Source: an uncultured Clostridia bacterium
GTDB taxonomy: Bacteria > Bacillota > Clostridia > Oscillospirales > Oscillospiraceae
Length of the DNA: 14,792 nucleotides
Assembly: GCA_946184215.1 (NCBI GenBank)
Contig: CAMHER010000031.1
Coordinates: 1-14,792, forward strand
Direction of reading: 5' to 3'
Under the pieces are notes generated by a model, which had not been told where the DNA came from, searched no databases, and worked only from the letters and a program-made list of their open reading frames with translations. Positions within the stretch are counted from its first letter, which is position 1. Each line of letters starts with the position of its first letter. This document shows positions 1 through 7,543 of the stretch, piece after piece. The position numbers and the translations under genes were made by a program.

Positions 1-783
1 GTGCACAGCCTCAAGGATTCTGTTCATAGGCTCGACAAATGCCTCAATCAGCTCGCTTGAAGAGAGAGAGACTGTTTTGGGCAGCCCGTTAGTCAGACTT
101 CTTCCCTTGACCTCTTCCAGCCCCACGTCCGGACGCTGGATCACGCAGCCGATGCTGCGTTTGATTTCTTCAGCAGTCCCGAGACCGATCAACATATTAT
201 GCTTGCGGCGGACATATTTTACGATTGCTTCATCAAAGCTGCCGCCGGCTGTCTTGATCGAATCACACTCCACAACGCCGCCAACGGAAACAACGGCTAC
301 CTCAGTCGTGCCGCCGCCGATGTCGATGATCATGTGTCCGTCGGGCTTTGAAATATCAATTCCCGCGCCAAGCGCCGTAGCAACTGCAGTTTCAAGAAGA
401 TACACCTTTCTGGCGCCGGCTTCGATCGCCGAGTCAATGACGGCACGTTCCTCGACACCGGAAATGCTGCTCGGCACGCAGGCCAGGACGCAGGGCTTGA
501 AAAAACTGAAGGAAGTAATCCTGCCAATCAGCTCCCGCAGCATCTGCGCGCTCATCTCATAGTCTGAAATCACGCCTGCACTGACAGGGTGGATAGCAAC
601 AATGTTGGCCGGCGTCCGGCCAAGCATCTTCTGCGCATCCTGGCCAACCTTGAGAATTTTCCCGGTAAATTTATCTACTGCAACAACCGTAGGCTCGCGC
701 AGGACGACGCCCTTCCCCTGCTCAAAAACCAGGGTTGAAGCTGTACCCATGTCGATTGCTATATCTTTCTCGAATATGACCAT
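1..783 (-). CDS. mreB: MreB-family rod-shape actin, C-terminus cut by window edge
   Basis: Bacterial actin homologue that polymerises under the membrane and guides cell-wall synthesis. I translated it directly because its stop lies outside the window; 261 residues are visible of the roughly 330-345 usual for MreB, so about 75-85 C-terminal residues are missing. The start is ATG at 783-781, with GAGGTG (791-796) seven bases upstream. Visible motifs are phosphate-1 DMGTAST (residues 11-17, usually DLGTANT), CVPSSISGVEERAV (102-115), phosphate-2 DIGGGTTEVAVVS (154-166) and FDEAIVKYVRRKHNMLIG (183-200). The segment normally reading IEEPMAAAIGAG reads LETAVATALGAG (130-141), so the Glu corresponding to E. 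coli E143 is Thr132. The loop usually GGDRFDE is AGGSFDE. It follows comF by 41 bases and is probably cotranscribed with it. Family assignment is secure; whether it is MreB, Mbl or MreBH cannot be decided from this part. Confidence 0.93.
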   Translation of the reverse strand, partial: MVIFEKDIAIDMGTASTLVFEQGKGVVLREPTVVAVDKFTGKILKVGQDAQKMLGRTPANIVAIHPVSAGVISDYEMSAQMLRELIGRITSFSFFKPCVLACVPSSISGVEERAVIDSAIEAGARKVYLLETAVATALGAGIDISKPDGHMIIDIGGGTTEVAVVSVGGVVECDSIKTAGGSFDEAIVKYVRRKHNMLIGLGTAEEIKRSIGCVIQRPDVGLEEVKGRSLTNGLPKTVSLSSSELIEAFVEPMNRILEAVH

Positions 784-824
784 ATTCCTTCACCTCGTTG
801 TAATTATCCAGTAATCTGTTTTCT

Positions 825-1484
825 TTAATGGAACACGCTTCTGGCCACGGACACGGCACAGACCCGTTTCGCTCCGGCCGCTTTCAGGACGCGGGCACAT
901 TCGCTGATGGTCGCTCCTGTTGTCGCAATATCGTCAACAAGCAAAACGGTCTTCCCTTTTGCAAGATCGGGATCTGTCGGACGGTAAGCGCCGGAAACGT
1001 TTGTTTTTCTTTTCTCCGGAGACTTGATTCCGGATTGTGGCGGCGTATCCTTCTGCTTAACCAATAAGCGTGCACAAGGAATATCGGTGCGGGACGCGAT
1101 CGCGTCAGCCAGCAGTCCAGCCTGATCATAGCCCCTCTTCCGCAGACGCTTATCGCTGAGCGGGACCCACGTGATGAGATCCGCATCAATCCCGTTCGTC
1201 TCAAGACAATCAAGCATTAGATCTGCGTATGCCTGAGAATATGTATACAATCCGCCAAACTTATAGCGGAGAAGCGAAGAGCGCACGTCATCCTTATAAT
1301 AAAGAGGCGAAACACATGCTTCGATGTGACGGAACGTCTGTCTTTGCAGGGGAAGCGGAACACGCGGCAGCGTTTGCAGACAAGCGGCGCAGATACGCGT
1401 TTCGTGCTCTTTCAGGATTGCGCGGCAAAACGGGCAGCGCGGAGGAAACAGCAGATCCAGAAAACGCTCAATGAGACTTTTCAC
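825..1484 (-). CDS. comF: ComF-family phosphoribosyltransferase-like protein
   Basis: A 219-residue ComF-like protein. ComF proteins are linked to DNA uptake and processing of incoming single strands in competent Gram-positive bacteria; the family is also widespread in species not known to be competent. Residues 17-35 hold two Cys pairs (CPFC and CAAC) that form the usual N-terminal zinc ribbon. VPLSDKRLRKRGYDQA (107-122) and the PRPP-binding loop LLVDDIATTGAT (181-192) mark the type I phosphoribosyltransferase fold. Length is normal for the family (about 200-240). The start is GTG at 1484-1482, chosen because a GAGGGAG Shine-Dalgarno (1493-1499) lies eight bases upstream and the zinc ribbon follows soon after. 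It has its own tandem promoters and is followed by mreB. Family assignment is firm; an actual role in competence is not shown by this sequence. Confidence 0.92.
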   Translation of the reverse strand: MKSLIERFLDLLFPPRCPFCRAILKEHETRICAACLQTLPRVPLPLQRQTFRHIEACVSPLYYKDDVRSSLLRYKFGGLYTYSQAYADLMLDCLETNGIDADLITWVPLSDKRLRKRGYDQAGLLADAIASRTDIPCARLLVKQKDTPPQSGIKSPEKRKTNVSGAYRPTDPDLAKGKTVLLVDDIATTGATISECARVLKAAGAKRVCAVSVARSVFH

Positions 1485-1519
1485 GTTTTGCTCTCCCTCT
1501 TTTGTCAGCCGTTTGCGTC

Positions 1520-1548
1520 ATTTTAACCGCAGGTGCCGGTCATGTCAA
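1520..1548 (-). promoter_or_regulatory. Promoter P1 for comF-mreB (sigma-A type)
   Basis: On the minus strand TTGACA (1548-1543) is separated by 17 bases from TAAAAT (1525-1520). The -35 is a perfect consensus and the -10 matches 5 of 6. Transcription would start near 1513, giving a leader of about 30 bases before the comF GTG at 1484. Confidence 0.82.
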
Positions 1549-1571
1549 GGACAGGCAGCCGATTCGATATT

Positions 1572-1600
1572 ATTATACCACCAAATACTGTTTGCTTCAA
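1572..1600 (-). promoter_or_regulatory. Promoter P2 for comF-mreB, upstream of P1
   Basis: On the minus strand TTGAAG (1600-1595) is separated by 17 bases from a perfect TATAAT (1577-1572). Transcription would start near 1565, about 52 bases upstream of the P1 start. The weaker -35 (4 of 6) suggests a promoter that could depend on an activator or be used at a different level from P1. Confidence 0.68.
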
Positions 1601-1601
1601 C

Positions 1602-1645
1602 CTGACCAGGCTGTGTTTTCCCAGGTGGCAGCTCTGCCCAGGCTG
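1602..1645. repeat. Direct repeat CTGNCCAGGCTG upstream of P2
   Basis: CTGACCAGGCTG (1602-1613) and CTGCCCAGGCTG (1634-1645) differ at one base of twelve and start 32 bases apart, about three helical turns. A third CCAGG core lies between them at 1621-1625. The block sits between the hydrolase stop and the -35 of P2, so it could be a regulator site, but the copies are short and chance is possible. I see no intrinsic terminator for the upstream operon in this 178-base gap. Confidence 0.35.
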
Positions 1646-1662
1646 ACATTCAACTATGTTTC

Positions 1663-2619
1663 TCACCCAAGAAAGGCAAAGATCTTTTCCCAATACGGAA
1701 TCAACACGTCCGAGTCCGTCATATACAGCTCGTGCTTCATATCCGGAACACGATAGAGCTCACAGCCCTTTACACGTGAAGCAAAAAGATCCTGAGAAGC
1801 ATTTTTTACCACCGTGTCGTTTCCGGCTTGGATCACCAGAACCGGAATCCTGATCTTTGCGGTTTCTTTTTTCGATGTAACGCGTCCGCAGGCTCTGACA
1901 GACTGCTTGCCCCAATTGATTGAGGGGTTCTGTGTCTGAAGGAACGGGTCGTTGAGTCTTTTCTTGTAGTAATAGTGGTAACGGCAGGCCGAGGAGTCGC
2001 AGCTGTTTTCAAAGTCAGGCTCCAGCGGGAAGGAATCGACCGGATCCAGCGATTCCTTTTTCTTTTCGCCGATTCCTTTCAGACTTGCCGCAACATACAC
2101 GACGGGGACCGGGATTTTCCCGAAGCTCAGGCCCAGCATCGGAGAAGAAAGAACTGCTTTGTCGAAAAGCGTGGGGTAAGTCTCGATCGTCCAAGCGCCG
2201 ATACATCCTCCCATGGAATGGCAATAGAGGTAAACCGGAAGCTCGCCCGCAGCAGGGATCACGAGCGTTTGCGTCAGATGATGGAGATCCTCAACATAAT
2301 CGCTGAACTTTTCGACATGTACAACATAGGGATTCTGATTGTGGCGGTAGGAGCGGCCGTGGCCGCGATGATCCAATCCCCACACTTCATAACCGCTTTG
2401 CAGCATATAATAGACGGATTCCGTGAACTTACGCACAGATTCGGTAAAACCATGGCTGATAACGATCACGCCCTTGGGATCGTCCGCCTTGTAGTGCTCG
2501 AAATAGATCTTCTGCCCTTTTACACGTTCATCATAACCGGATTCCATCCGGGCGGAGACATAGGGCTCGACCACGTCATGCATCTGCTGTTCGTACTGTT
2601 CTTCTTTGATCCAAAGCAT
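1663..2619 (-). CDS. Alpha/beta hydrolase, monoglyceride lipase / lysophospholipase type
   Basis: A 318-residue serine hydrolase of the S33 / Hydrolase_4 group, whose members cleave ester bonds in lipids and small molecules. In the numbering from the chosen start, the oxyanion segment ISHGFTES lies near 54-61, WGLDHRGHGRS at 80-90, the nucleophile elbow CHSMGG has Ser135, the acid is Asp268 in QAGNDTVV, and the base is His296 in DMKHELY. A cap insertion lies between them (about 165-240). No signal peptide or membrane segment is visible, so it should be cytoplasmic. The elbow starts with Cys rather than the usual Gly. An ATG three codons earlier (2628) abuts AGGAGG with no spacing, so the ATG at 2619, nine bases from AGGAGG, is preferred. 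It is the last gene of the ybaK-uvrA-recD2-VWA-MoxR operon. Substrate unknown. Confidence 0.87.
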   Translation of the reverse strand: MLWIKEEQYEQQMHDVVEPYVSARMESGYDERVKGQKIYFEHYKADDPKGVIVISHGFTESVRKFTESVYYMLQSGYEVWGLDHRGHGRSYRHNQNPYVVHVEKFSDYVEDLHHLTQTLVIPAAGELPVYLYCHSMGGCIGAWTIETYPTLFDKAVLSSPMLGLSFGKIPVPVVYVAASLKGIGEKKKESLDPVDSFPLEPDFENSCDSSACRYHYYYKKRLNDPFLQTQNPSINWGKQSVRACGRVTSKKETAKIRIPVLVIQAGNDTVVKNASQDLFASRVKGCELYRVPDMKHELYMTDSDVLIPYWEKIFAFLG

Positions 2620-2628
2620 CTGAAGCAT

Positions 2629-2634
2629 CCTCCT
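2629..2634 (-). promoter_or_regulatory. Ribosome-binding site that sets the hydrolase start
   Basis: AGGAGG begins four bases after the TAA stop of the AAA+ gene (2640-2638). It leaves nine bases to ATG 2619 and none to ATG 2628, which favours the downstream start. The closeness to the upstream stop suggests translational coupling. Confidence 0.7.
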
Positions 2635-2637
2635 TTT

Positions 2638-4287
2638 TTATTGTTCCGATCCTTGCGAGGCGGAGATATGCTCTCTGCGCTGCAGGATATAATCGTACCA
2701 AGCCAGATATTCTTTGCCCAGGCGCGATACAAGCGCCCTGCCCTTTTCGCGCATCGCCCCGGAGAGAACGAGGCACTGCTGGGCAAGCTGATATTTCCGG
2801 GCCACACTCAGGCGGGCAAGTTCGTCGTCCGTATATTCTCCGATTGCTGCCATCTCCTGACGTGCTTTGAAGAAGCGCACAAAGGATTCTGCAGCGTCGC
2901 GTCCCACGATCGGGGCAAGAAGGGAGAAATCGTTTTGAGAGCTGTCCAGAGCTTTGGAAACCATCTCCCAACGGCGTGGATCCGCATTGCCTTCCGTACC
3001 GGTAAAGGGCGTACGCAGGTAGAGGTCGTTGTTGGCCAAAAACTCCATCACATACGGGTTGATCTGTTTGCGTACAGCCCAGGGCATCCAGTTTTCTACT
3101 GTCGTACGAATATAGATGTGCGCAAAGCGGCCGAACAGCGGTTCGGCCAGATCGTGTGCGGCGCTGGATTCGCTGCGGTCATTGCCCGCGGCCACAATGC
3201 GCGCATTGGGCGGCAGCGCCCAGCGGTTGTTGACAAAGCGCTCCAGAACGATTTTAAAAATTACCGACTGTGTTTGCTTTGTTGCGTTTGTCAGCTCATC
3301 AAAGAAGAGAATATGCAGTTCCCCGTCCTCGCACAGACGTTCAAGCTTCACCAGCCACACAGGCTTGATATCCACGATCTCATCGCGGGCCTCATTGTAG
3401 ACTGCCCGGCCATTGATCGTCTCCGGGTTTTCGTTGACAAGCTCGATGTCAAGCGCCTGCGGATCAATCTGCCGCACGCGGTCACTTTTTCCGTCGCCGG
3501 ACAAGCCGTGCAGAAACACGGGAATATCGGCTTCAACGTAGGCGCGGATCAGGCTCAGTTCGTCATGCTCAGAAAAACGAAACGGTGCATCTTGCGTGAA
3601 CGACGCTTCACTCTCTTCATTCAGATCTTCCAAAAAGTTGCTTGCAAGGTACGCGGCTGCCTGCTCGCGGTTCATGCCGCCAAAGAGCGCCTGACAGCAA
3701 ATAAGCAAACCCCGTTCCTTATCATAAAGCCAGCGGACCGGGCGAAAAGCAAGAAACACCGCATCGCCTTCTGCAGCTGCAGTTCCGTCTCGCAGCATAA
3801 CGTAGCCCGAAGCACCGCAGTGGGAAAGCTCATGCCGAATGATCCTTTTGCCGCCTAAAAGATAGATCGGTGCAGGATTATCAAGCGCGGCAAATGTTTT
3901 TTTCGATTCTAATAATGTTCCGTTCCGATATTCCCGTTCGGCAAGCTCACGCAGACTCATATCCAGCAGTGCTGAAGGAAACCGGCCGTATTCCGCTGTA
4001 AGCACACCGCCCTCTTCCCGGACATGCGTGAGGAGCTTCTCGTTACCTTCCTCCATCAGAAGAACGGGGCGGACGGCACACACAGAGCACACGCTGTCTC
4101 GTCCGAAGCGGTCAGCACAGCCATCCGCGAGATAATAATTGATCCCCCCTCCGGGTTCCTGTAAGAAGCCGTCGTCCGGAGTTGTCAGCAGCGCGAGGTC
4201 AGAGGCCGGCGCCGCCGTTCCAACTTTATCAAAGATCGCAAGGGGCTTATCAAAAAGCTGTTCATGTGATAAGAAAATCGATTTCAT
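2638..4287 (-). CDS. MoxR-like AAA+ ATPase (AAA_5) with a 240-residue N-terminal extension
   Basis: A 549-residue protein. The AAA+ module occupies about residues 240-460: Walker A GLSGDGKS (261-268), Walker B HILFFDE (325-331), sensor-1 RIVAAGND (363-370), an arginine-finger-like LFGRF (384-388) and sensor-2 region ADPRRWEM (435-442). MoxR-type ATPases act as chaperones with a VWA protein, and one is encoded directly upstream. The N-terminal 240 residues are not part of standard MoxR proteins; they contain CAVRPVLLM (70-78), AEYGRFPSALLD (98-109) and FRPVRWLYDKERGLLI (181-196). I recognise this pattern from uncharacterised clostridial proteins, where it resembles DUF6273-type sequence; that link is from memory. 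The start is ATG 4287, preceded by AGAGGAGAAGG (4294-4304); the frame stays open to 4332 but lacks a good site there. It overlaps the VWA gene by 26 bases. Substrate unknown. Confidence 0.86.
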   Translation of the reverse strand: MKSIFLSHEQLFDKPLAIFDKVGTAAPASDLALLTTPDDGFLQEPGGGINYYLADGCADRFGRDSVCSVCAVRPVLLMEEGNEKLLTHVREEGGVLTAEYGRFPSALLDMSLRELAEREYRNGTLLESKKTFAALDNPAPIYLLGGKRIIRHELSHCGASGYVMLRDGTAAAEGDAVFLAFRPVRWLYDKERGLLICCQALFGGMNREQAAAYLASNFLEDLNEESEASFTQDAPFRFSEHDELSLIRAYVEADIPVFLHGLSGDGKSDRVRQIDPQALDIELVNENPETINGRAVYNEARDEIVDIKPVWLVKLERLCEDGELHILFFDELTNATKQTQSVIFKIVLERFVNNRWALPPNARIVAAGNDRSESSAAHDLAEPLFGRFAHIYIRTTVENWMPWAVRKQINPYVMEFLANNDLYLRTPFTGTEGNADPRRWEMVSKALDSSQNDFSLLAPIVGRDAAESFVRFFKARQEMAAIGEYTDDELARLSVARKYQLAQQCLVLSGAMREKGRALVSRLGKEYLAWYDYILQRREHISASQGSEQ

Positions 4288-5302
4288 GTTTTTCCTTCTC
4301 CTCTGTAGGGCGAACATACAGCACACGCCCACCCGGCGGATGAATCACGGCGTTTCCGTAGACGACCCAGATCGCATCGCAGCGTTCCTCAGGCATCTCG
4401 GCATAGCCGTCCGTGAAAATAATGCGGTTTTCCGCATCGCCGGTAAAGGCGTGGATCGCGGCATGAAAATCTGTTCCGCCGGCGCCGCTGAGCTTAAGGT
4501 TCAGAATGTCCTGTTCACTGAAAACATCCTGAAAGCCGTAAAAGCGTGTATCAAAGCAGCCGACTCTCACGACGGCGTCCTGCCGCATCAAGCCCTTGAC
4601 GCCGCGAACAAAGGCACGCAGAAGGTCGGCATCTACCGATGCGCTGGTATCCAGCAGTATTTCGGCATACGAAACCGGGTAGGCGCGAAACTCATGACGG
4701 ATCACGCCGTCGCGGATCGTCGTGCCGGGAAACCAGTCAAAATCCATCTGCATGCTCGGTTCAAGCATTTCAGCCAGACCGGCCACCGCTGCGGCCAGAC
4801 CGGGATCTTCGATTTCTCTTGGGCGAGCTTCGGCTTCTTTGCCCGCCTGCTTGTTCTGAGGATCGGGCATTTTTACCTTTTCCCCTGCGGCAATCTCGAT
4901 TTCCGGATCATTCTCCCGGTTTTCGAGAAGAATACCATACAGTGCCTCCGCGCTCTTTTCCGCGCAATCGGGAAGAAGGACCGCGTTTTCCGGAAGCGAA
5001 AAGCCTTCGGATTTGAGCATGGCATTGACAACCGCGTCGCTTGCGCGTTTCCACAGGGCCGGGTCTTTCCCTTTTCCGCGCGCGGCATGGTTCAGCTGCA
5101 GGTGAACAAGCTGCTGAGCCATGTAAAACACCTGGTTTTCCGGCGTGAGATAGCTCATCAGCCGGTCGTTGTAAAAAATACAGCGGCCGTCGTTGGCAGC
5201 CACGCCGAGCCCGGCGGCCTCACGATACTCCAGAAGCGAGATCCTTTCACTCCATTCCGGGAAATGCTCGGTCAATTTTTCGCTTATATCACGAAAATCC
5301 AT
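4262..5302 (-). CDS. VWA-like protein with degenerate metallopeptidase N-domain (DUF2201/COG3864 type)
   Basis: A 346-residue partner of the adjacent MoxR-like ATPase. The C-terminal von Willebrand A-like domain (about 210-335) has a complete metal-ion-dependent adhesion site: DTSAS (218-222), GAGGTDF (Thr277) and FTDGYAE (Asp298), followed by AIWVVYGN...PPGGRVLYV, typical of COG3864. The N-terminal domain (about 1-130) matches the putative metallopeptidase region of that family, including DPALWKRASDAVVNAML (80-96), but where the family usually has HExxH this protein has QQLVH (63-67). It is therefore probably not a zinc protease. A charged linker (130-170) joins the two. The start ATG 5302 lies three bases after the recD2 stop, with AGGGG (5309-5313) inside the recD2 end. 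The pair presumably forms an ATPase/adaptor complex; the target is unknown. Confidence 0.85.
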   Translation of the reverse strand: MDFRDISEKLTEHFPEWSERISLLEYREAAGLGVAANDGRCIFYNDRLMSYLTPENQVFYMAQQLVHLQLNHAARGKGKDPALWKRASDAVVNAMLKSEGFSLPENAVLLPDCAEKSAEALYGILLENRENDPEIEIAAGEKVKMPDPQNKQAGKEAEARPREIEDPGLAAAVAGLAEMLEPSMQMDFDWFPGTTIRDGVIRHEFRAYPVSYAEILLDTSASVDADLLRAFVRGVKGLMRQDAVVRVGCFDTRFYGFQDVFSEQDILNLKLSGAGGTDFHAAIHAFTGDAENRIIFTDGYAEMPEERCDAIWVVYGNAVIHPPGGRVLYVRPTEEKEKHEIDFLIT

Positions 5303-5305
5303 TTT

Positions 5306-7531
5306 TTACCCCTGAAGACCGCTCAGCTTGCGGATTCGAAGGCGCAAAGCATTATAGCGCCTTGACTGACGTACATTGTCGATCATCTGATAGGCGATCT
5401 GATCGTCGCCTACAAGGATCAGCAGTTCCTTTGCCCGCGTGACTGCCGTATAGAGGATGTCACGGGACATCAGCATCTGAGATGCGGCACACAGGGCAAG
5501 AATAACGGCCCGATACTCGCTCCCCTGTGATTTGTGTACTGTCATGGCCCAGGCGTGCTCCAATTCCAAAAGCAGGTCAAAGGTATATACGGCAATGCGT
5601 CCGTCGAAATCGACGGTCATGGTTTCCTGCTCCGGATCTATTTGTCGGATCACGCCGATATCCCCGTTGTAGATCCCGTTTCCCGCAGCTGTGTTGGCTT
5701 CATTGCGCCACATGATGTCATAGTTATTTCGGATCTGCATGACGCGGTCACCTTCCCGGAAAACCGCATTGCCAAAAAGCTTCTCTTTTTTCTCCTTCGC
5801 GGGGGGATTCAGTGCTTCCTGAAGGTGTTTATTCAGATTTACGGTCCCCAGCTCACCTTTTCGAGTGGGAGAAAGGACCTGAATATCCGCACTTGGGATC
5901 TTCATACGCTGCGGCAAACGCGTCGCGCAAAGCTCGGTGATCGTCTCGACCGTGCTGGCAGCCTGAAACCGTTTCAGGCGGAAAAAATCGCCGGCATTTT
6001 CGGAGAGATCTGGGTGCTCGCCGCGATTGATCATATGTGCATTGCGCACGATGCGGCTTGTCTTATTCTGGCGGAATATCTCCGTAAGACGAACAACCGG
6101 AACAGCCTCACTGCGGATGATTGCTGAAAAAACATCTCCAGGGCCTACGGAGGGAAGCTGGTCGGCATCTCCGACCAGCACCAGCCTTGCATCGGCAGGC
6201 ATGGCTTCAAGAAGTGCGCTCATAAGAGAAATATCGACCATGGAGCATTCATCCAGGATAACAGCGTCACAGTCCAATAAGTCTCCGGCATTTTTGCCGA
6301 AAACGACGCTCTCCTCATCTTCAGCAAGCTTAGCCCCCAAAAGGCGGTGTACCGTTGCCGCCTCGCAGCCGGTCAATTCGGTCATGCGCTTGGCTGCACG
6401 CCCTGTCGGTGCCGTAAGAAGCGTTTTCAGCCCGAGCTTTTCAAACATGGCCAAGATAGCCCGAATCGAGGTCGTCTTTCCCGTTCCGGGGCCACCGGTG
6501 ATCACAACAAGCTGGTTTTGAAGGGCCATCTGAAGAGTATCGCGCTGCAGAGGTGCATAGGAGATCCCCTGTTGCTTTTCGATCCCTGCGATCAGGGCAG
6601 AAAAATCCATTCGCAAAGCATACTTCTCTTTCGCCATTTCGGCAATCCGTTCGGCAGTAAACCGCTCGGCCTCATAGAGCTTGGGAAGATAGCAGGCCCG
6701 GCACCCGGCTATCTGCTCAAAAATGATACGTCCGTCCGTAATCATGGTTTCGATTACCGTGTCGATCCGATCCGGCTCGACACCGATCAGCTGGCCAGTA
6801 ATATCTGCCAGCTTTTCCCGGGGAATAAAACAGTGTCCGCTTCCGGCATTGTATTCCAGTTCGAAAATAACGGCCGCTGCAATTCGGTTCTCGCTGTTAA
6901 GCTCAATGCCCATTTCAAGCGCCATGTCGTCGGCTTCGGAAAAGCTTCCGCCGATGTGGGAGGCCGCCAGGAGATAGGGATTTTCACGCAGGATCGCGAT
7001 CGCGCTGTCGCCGTAATATCGATAGAGCCGGATCGCCAAAATCGGGCGGAGATTAAACGAACAGATATACTCCATCAGCCGCCGCATTCCGCTCTGGCGC
7101 CGGAAGGTCTCTGACAGCTGGGACGCCTTTTGCGGGCTGATACCCTTGATCTGGGCAATCTTTTCCGGCGCGTTTTCCAGCACGTCAAGCGTTTTGTCCC
7201 CAAAACGGTTGACCAGCAGCAGCGCCGTTGCGGGGCCGATGCCTCTTACTGCTCCGCCCGCCAGATAGTCGTAGATCGCCGGGGCGGAAGATGGCAGCAT
7301 ACGCTGGGCATATTCGGCCTTAAACTGCTTTCCGTGTATGCTGTGTGTTGTCCAGGTACCGGATATGATCATGGATTCTCCGGCGGAGGCGTAGGGGAAG
7401 CAGCCCACGACAGTTATGAGTTCTCCGTTGGCATCAACAAGTCGGAGGACCGTATAACCGTTTTCTTCGTTTTTGTATATGATGGAATCGACCGAACCCG
7501 CGAGCTCGATAAGTTCATTTTCCTGATCCAT
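5306..7531 (-). CDS. recD2: RecD2-type ATP-dependent DNA helicase (SF1B, 5'-3')
   Basis: A 741-residue RecD-like helicase of the stand-alone RecD2 type, which acts in DNA repair without RecBC. An N-terminal OB-like region (1-75) is followed by helix-hairpin-helix sequence (GIGPATALLLVNRFG, 97-111; IKGISPQKA, 128-136). The helicase core shows motif I GGPGTGKTT (346-354), Ia TAPTGRAA (373-380), II DECS (427-430), III GDADQLPSVGPG (454-465), V TVHKSQGSEY (664-673) and VI YTAVTRAK (694-701). An SH3-like insert lies near 619-660. Length is normal for the family (about 720-850). The start ATG 7531 has GGAG (7539-7542) seven bases upstream and sits 12 bases after the uvrA stop, so the two repair genes are cotranscribed. 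All motifs look intact. Confidence 0.96.
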   Translation of the reverse strand: MDQENELIELAGSVDSIIYKNEENGYTVLRLVDANGELITVVGCFPYASAGESMIISGTWTTHSIHGKQFKAEYAQRMLPSSAPAIYDYLAGGAVRGIGPATALLLVNRFGDKTLDVLENAPEKIAQIKGISPQKASQLSETFRRQSGMRRLMEYICSFNLRPILAIRLYRYYGDSAIAILRENPYLLAASHIGGSFSEADDMALEMGIELNSENRIAAAVIFELEYNAGSGHCFIPREKLADITGQLIGVEPDRIDTVIETMITDGRIIFEQIAGCRACYLPKLYEAERFTAERIAEMAKEKYALRMDFSALIAGIEKQQGISYAPLQRDTLQMALQNQLVVITGGPGTGKTTSIRAILAMFEKLGLKTLLTAPTGRAAKRMTELTGCEAATVHRLLGAKLAEDEESVVFGKNAGDLLDCDAVILDECSMVDISLMSALLEAMPADARLVLVGDADQLPSVGPGDVFSAIIRSEAVPVVRLTEIFRQNKTSRIVRNAHMINRGEHPDLSENAGDFFRLKRFQAASTVETITELCATRLPQRMKIPSADIQVLSPTRKGELGTVNLNKHLQEALNPPAKEKKEKLFGNAVFREGDRVMQIRNNYDIMWRNEANTAAGNGIYNGDIGVIRQIDPEQETMTVDFDGRIAVYTFDLLLELEHAWAMTVHKSQGSEYRAVILALCAASQMLMSRDILYTAVTRAKELLILVGDDQIAYQMIDNVRQSRRYNALRLRIRKLSGLQG

Positions 7532-7543
7532 GTCTCTGCTCCG

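Noticed and set aside
1601..1650. Possible terminator after the hydrolase gene
   Set aside because: GGCAG and CTGCC pair, but the loop would be two bases and no T-tract follows on the minus strand.
3815..3840. HELSH (HExxH-like) in the N-terminal region of the AAA+ protein
   Set aside because: Tempting because the partner lost its HExxH, but there is no surrounding metallopeptidase pattern or third ligand, and the spot is a loop-like, variable stretch. Probably coincidence.
1975..3858. Open frame of 627 codons on the plus strand
   Set aside because: It lies opposite the AAA+ and hydrolase genes, crosses their boundary, has no recognisable domain and no ribosome site. Codon bias of the real genes keeps the opposite frame open.
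4285..4332. Longer start for the AAA+ gene at 4332
   Set aside because: It would add 15 residues deep within the VWA gene without a ribosome site; ATG 4287 has an excellent one.
4139..5365. Open frame of 408 codons on the plus strand
   Set aside because: Antisense to the whole VWA gene; low-complexity, no motif, no promoter.
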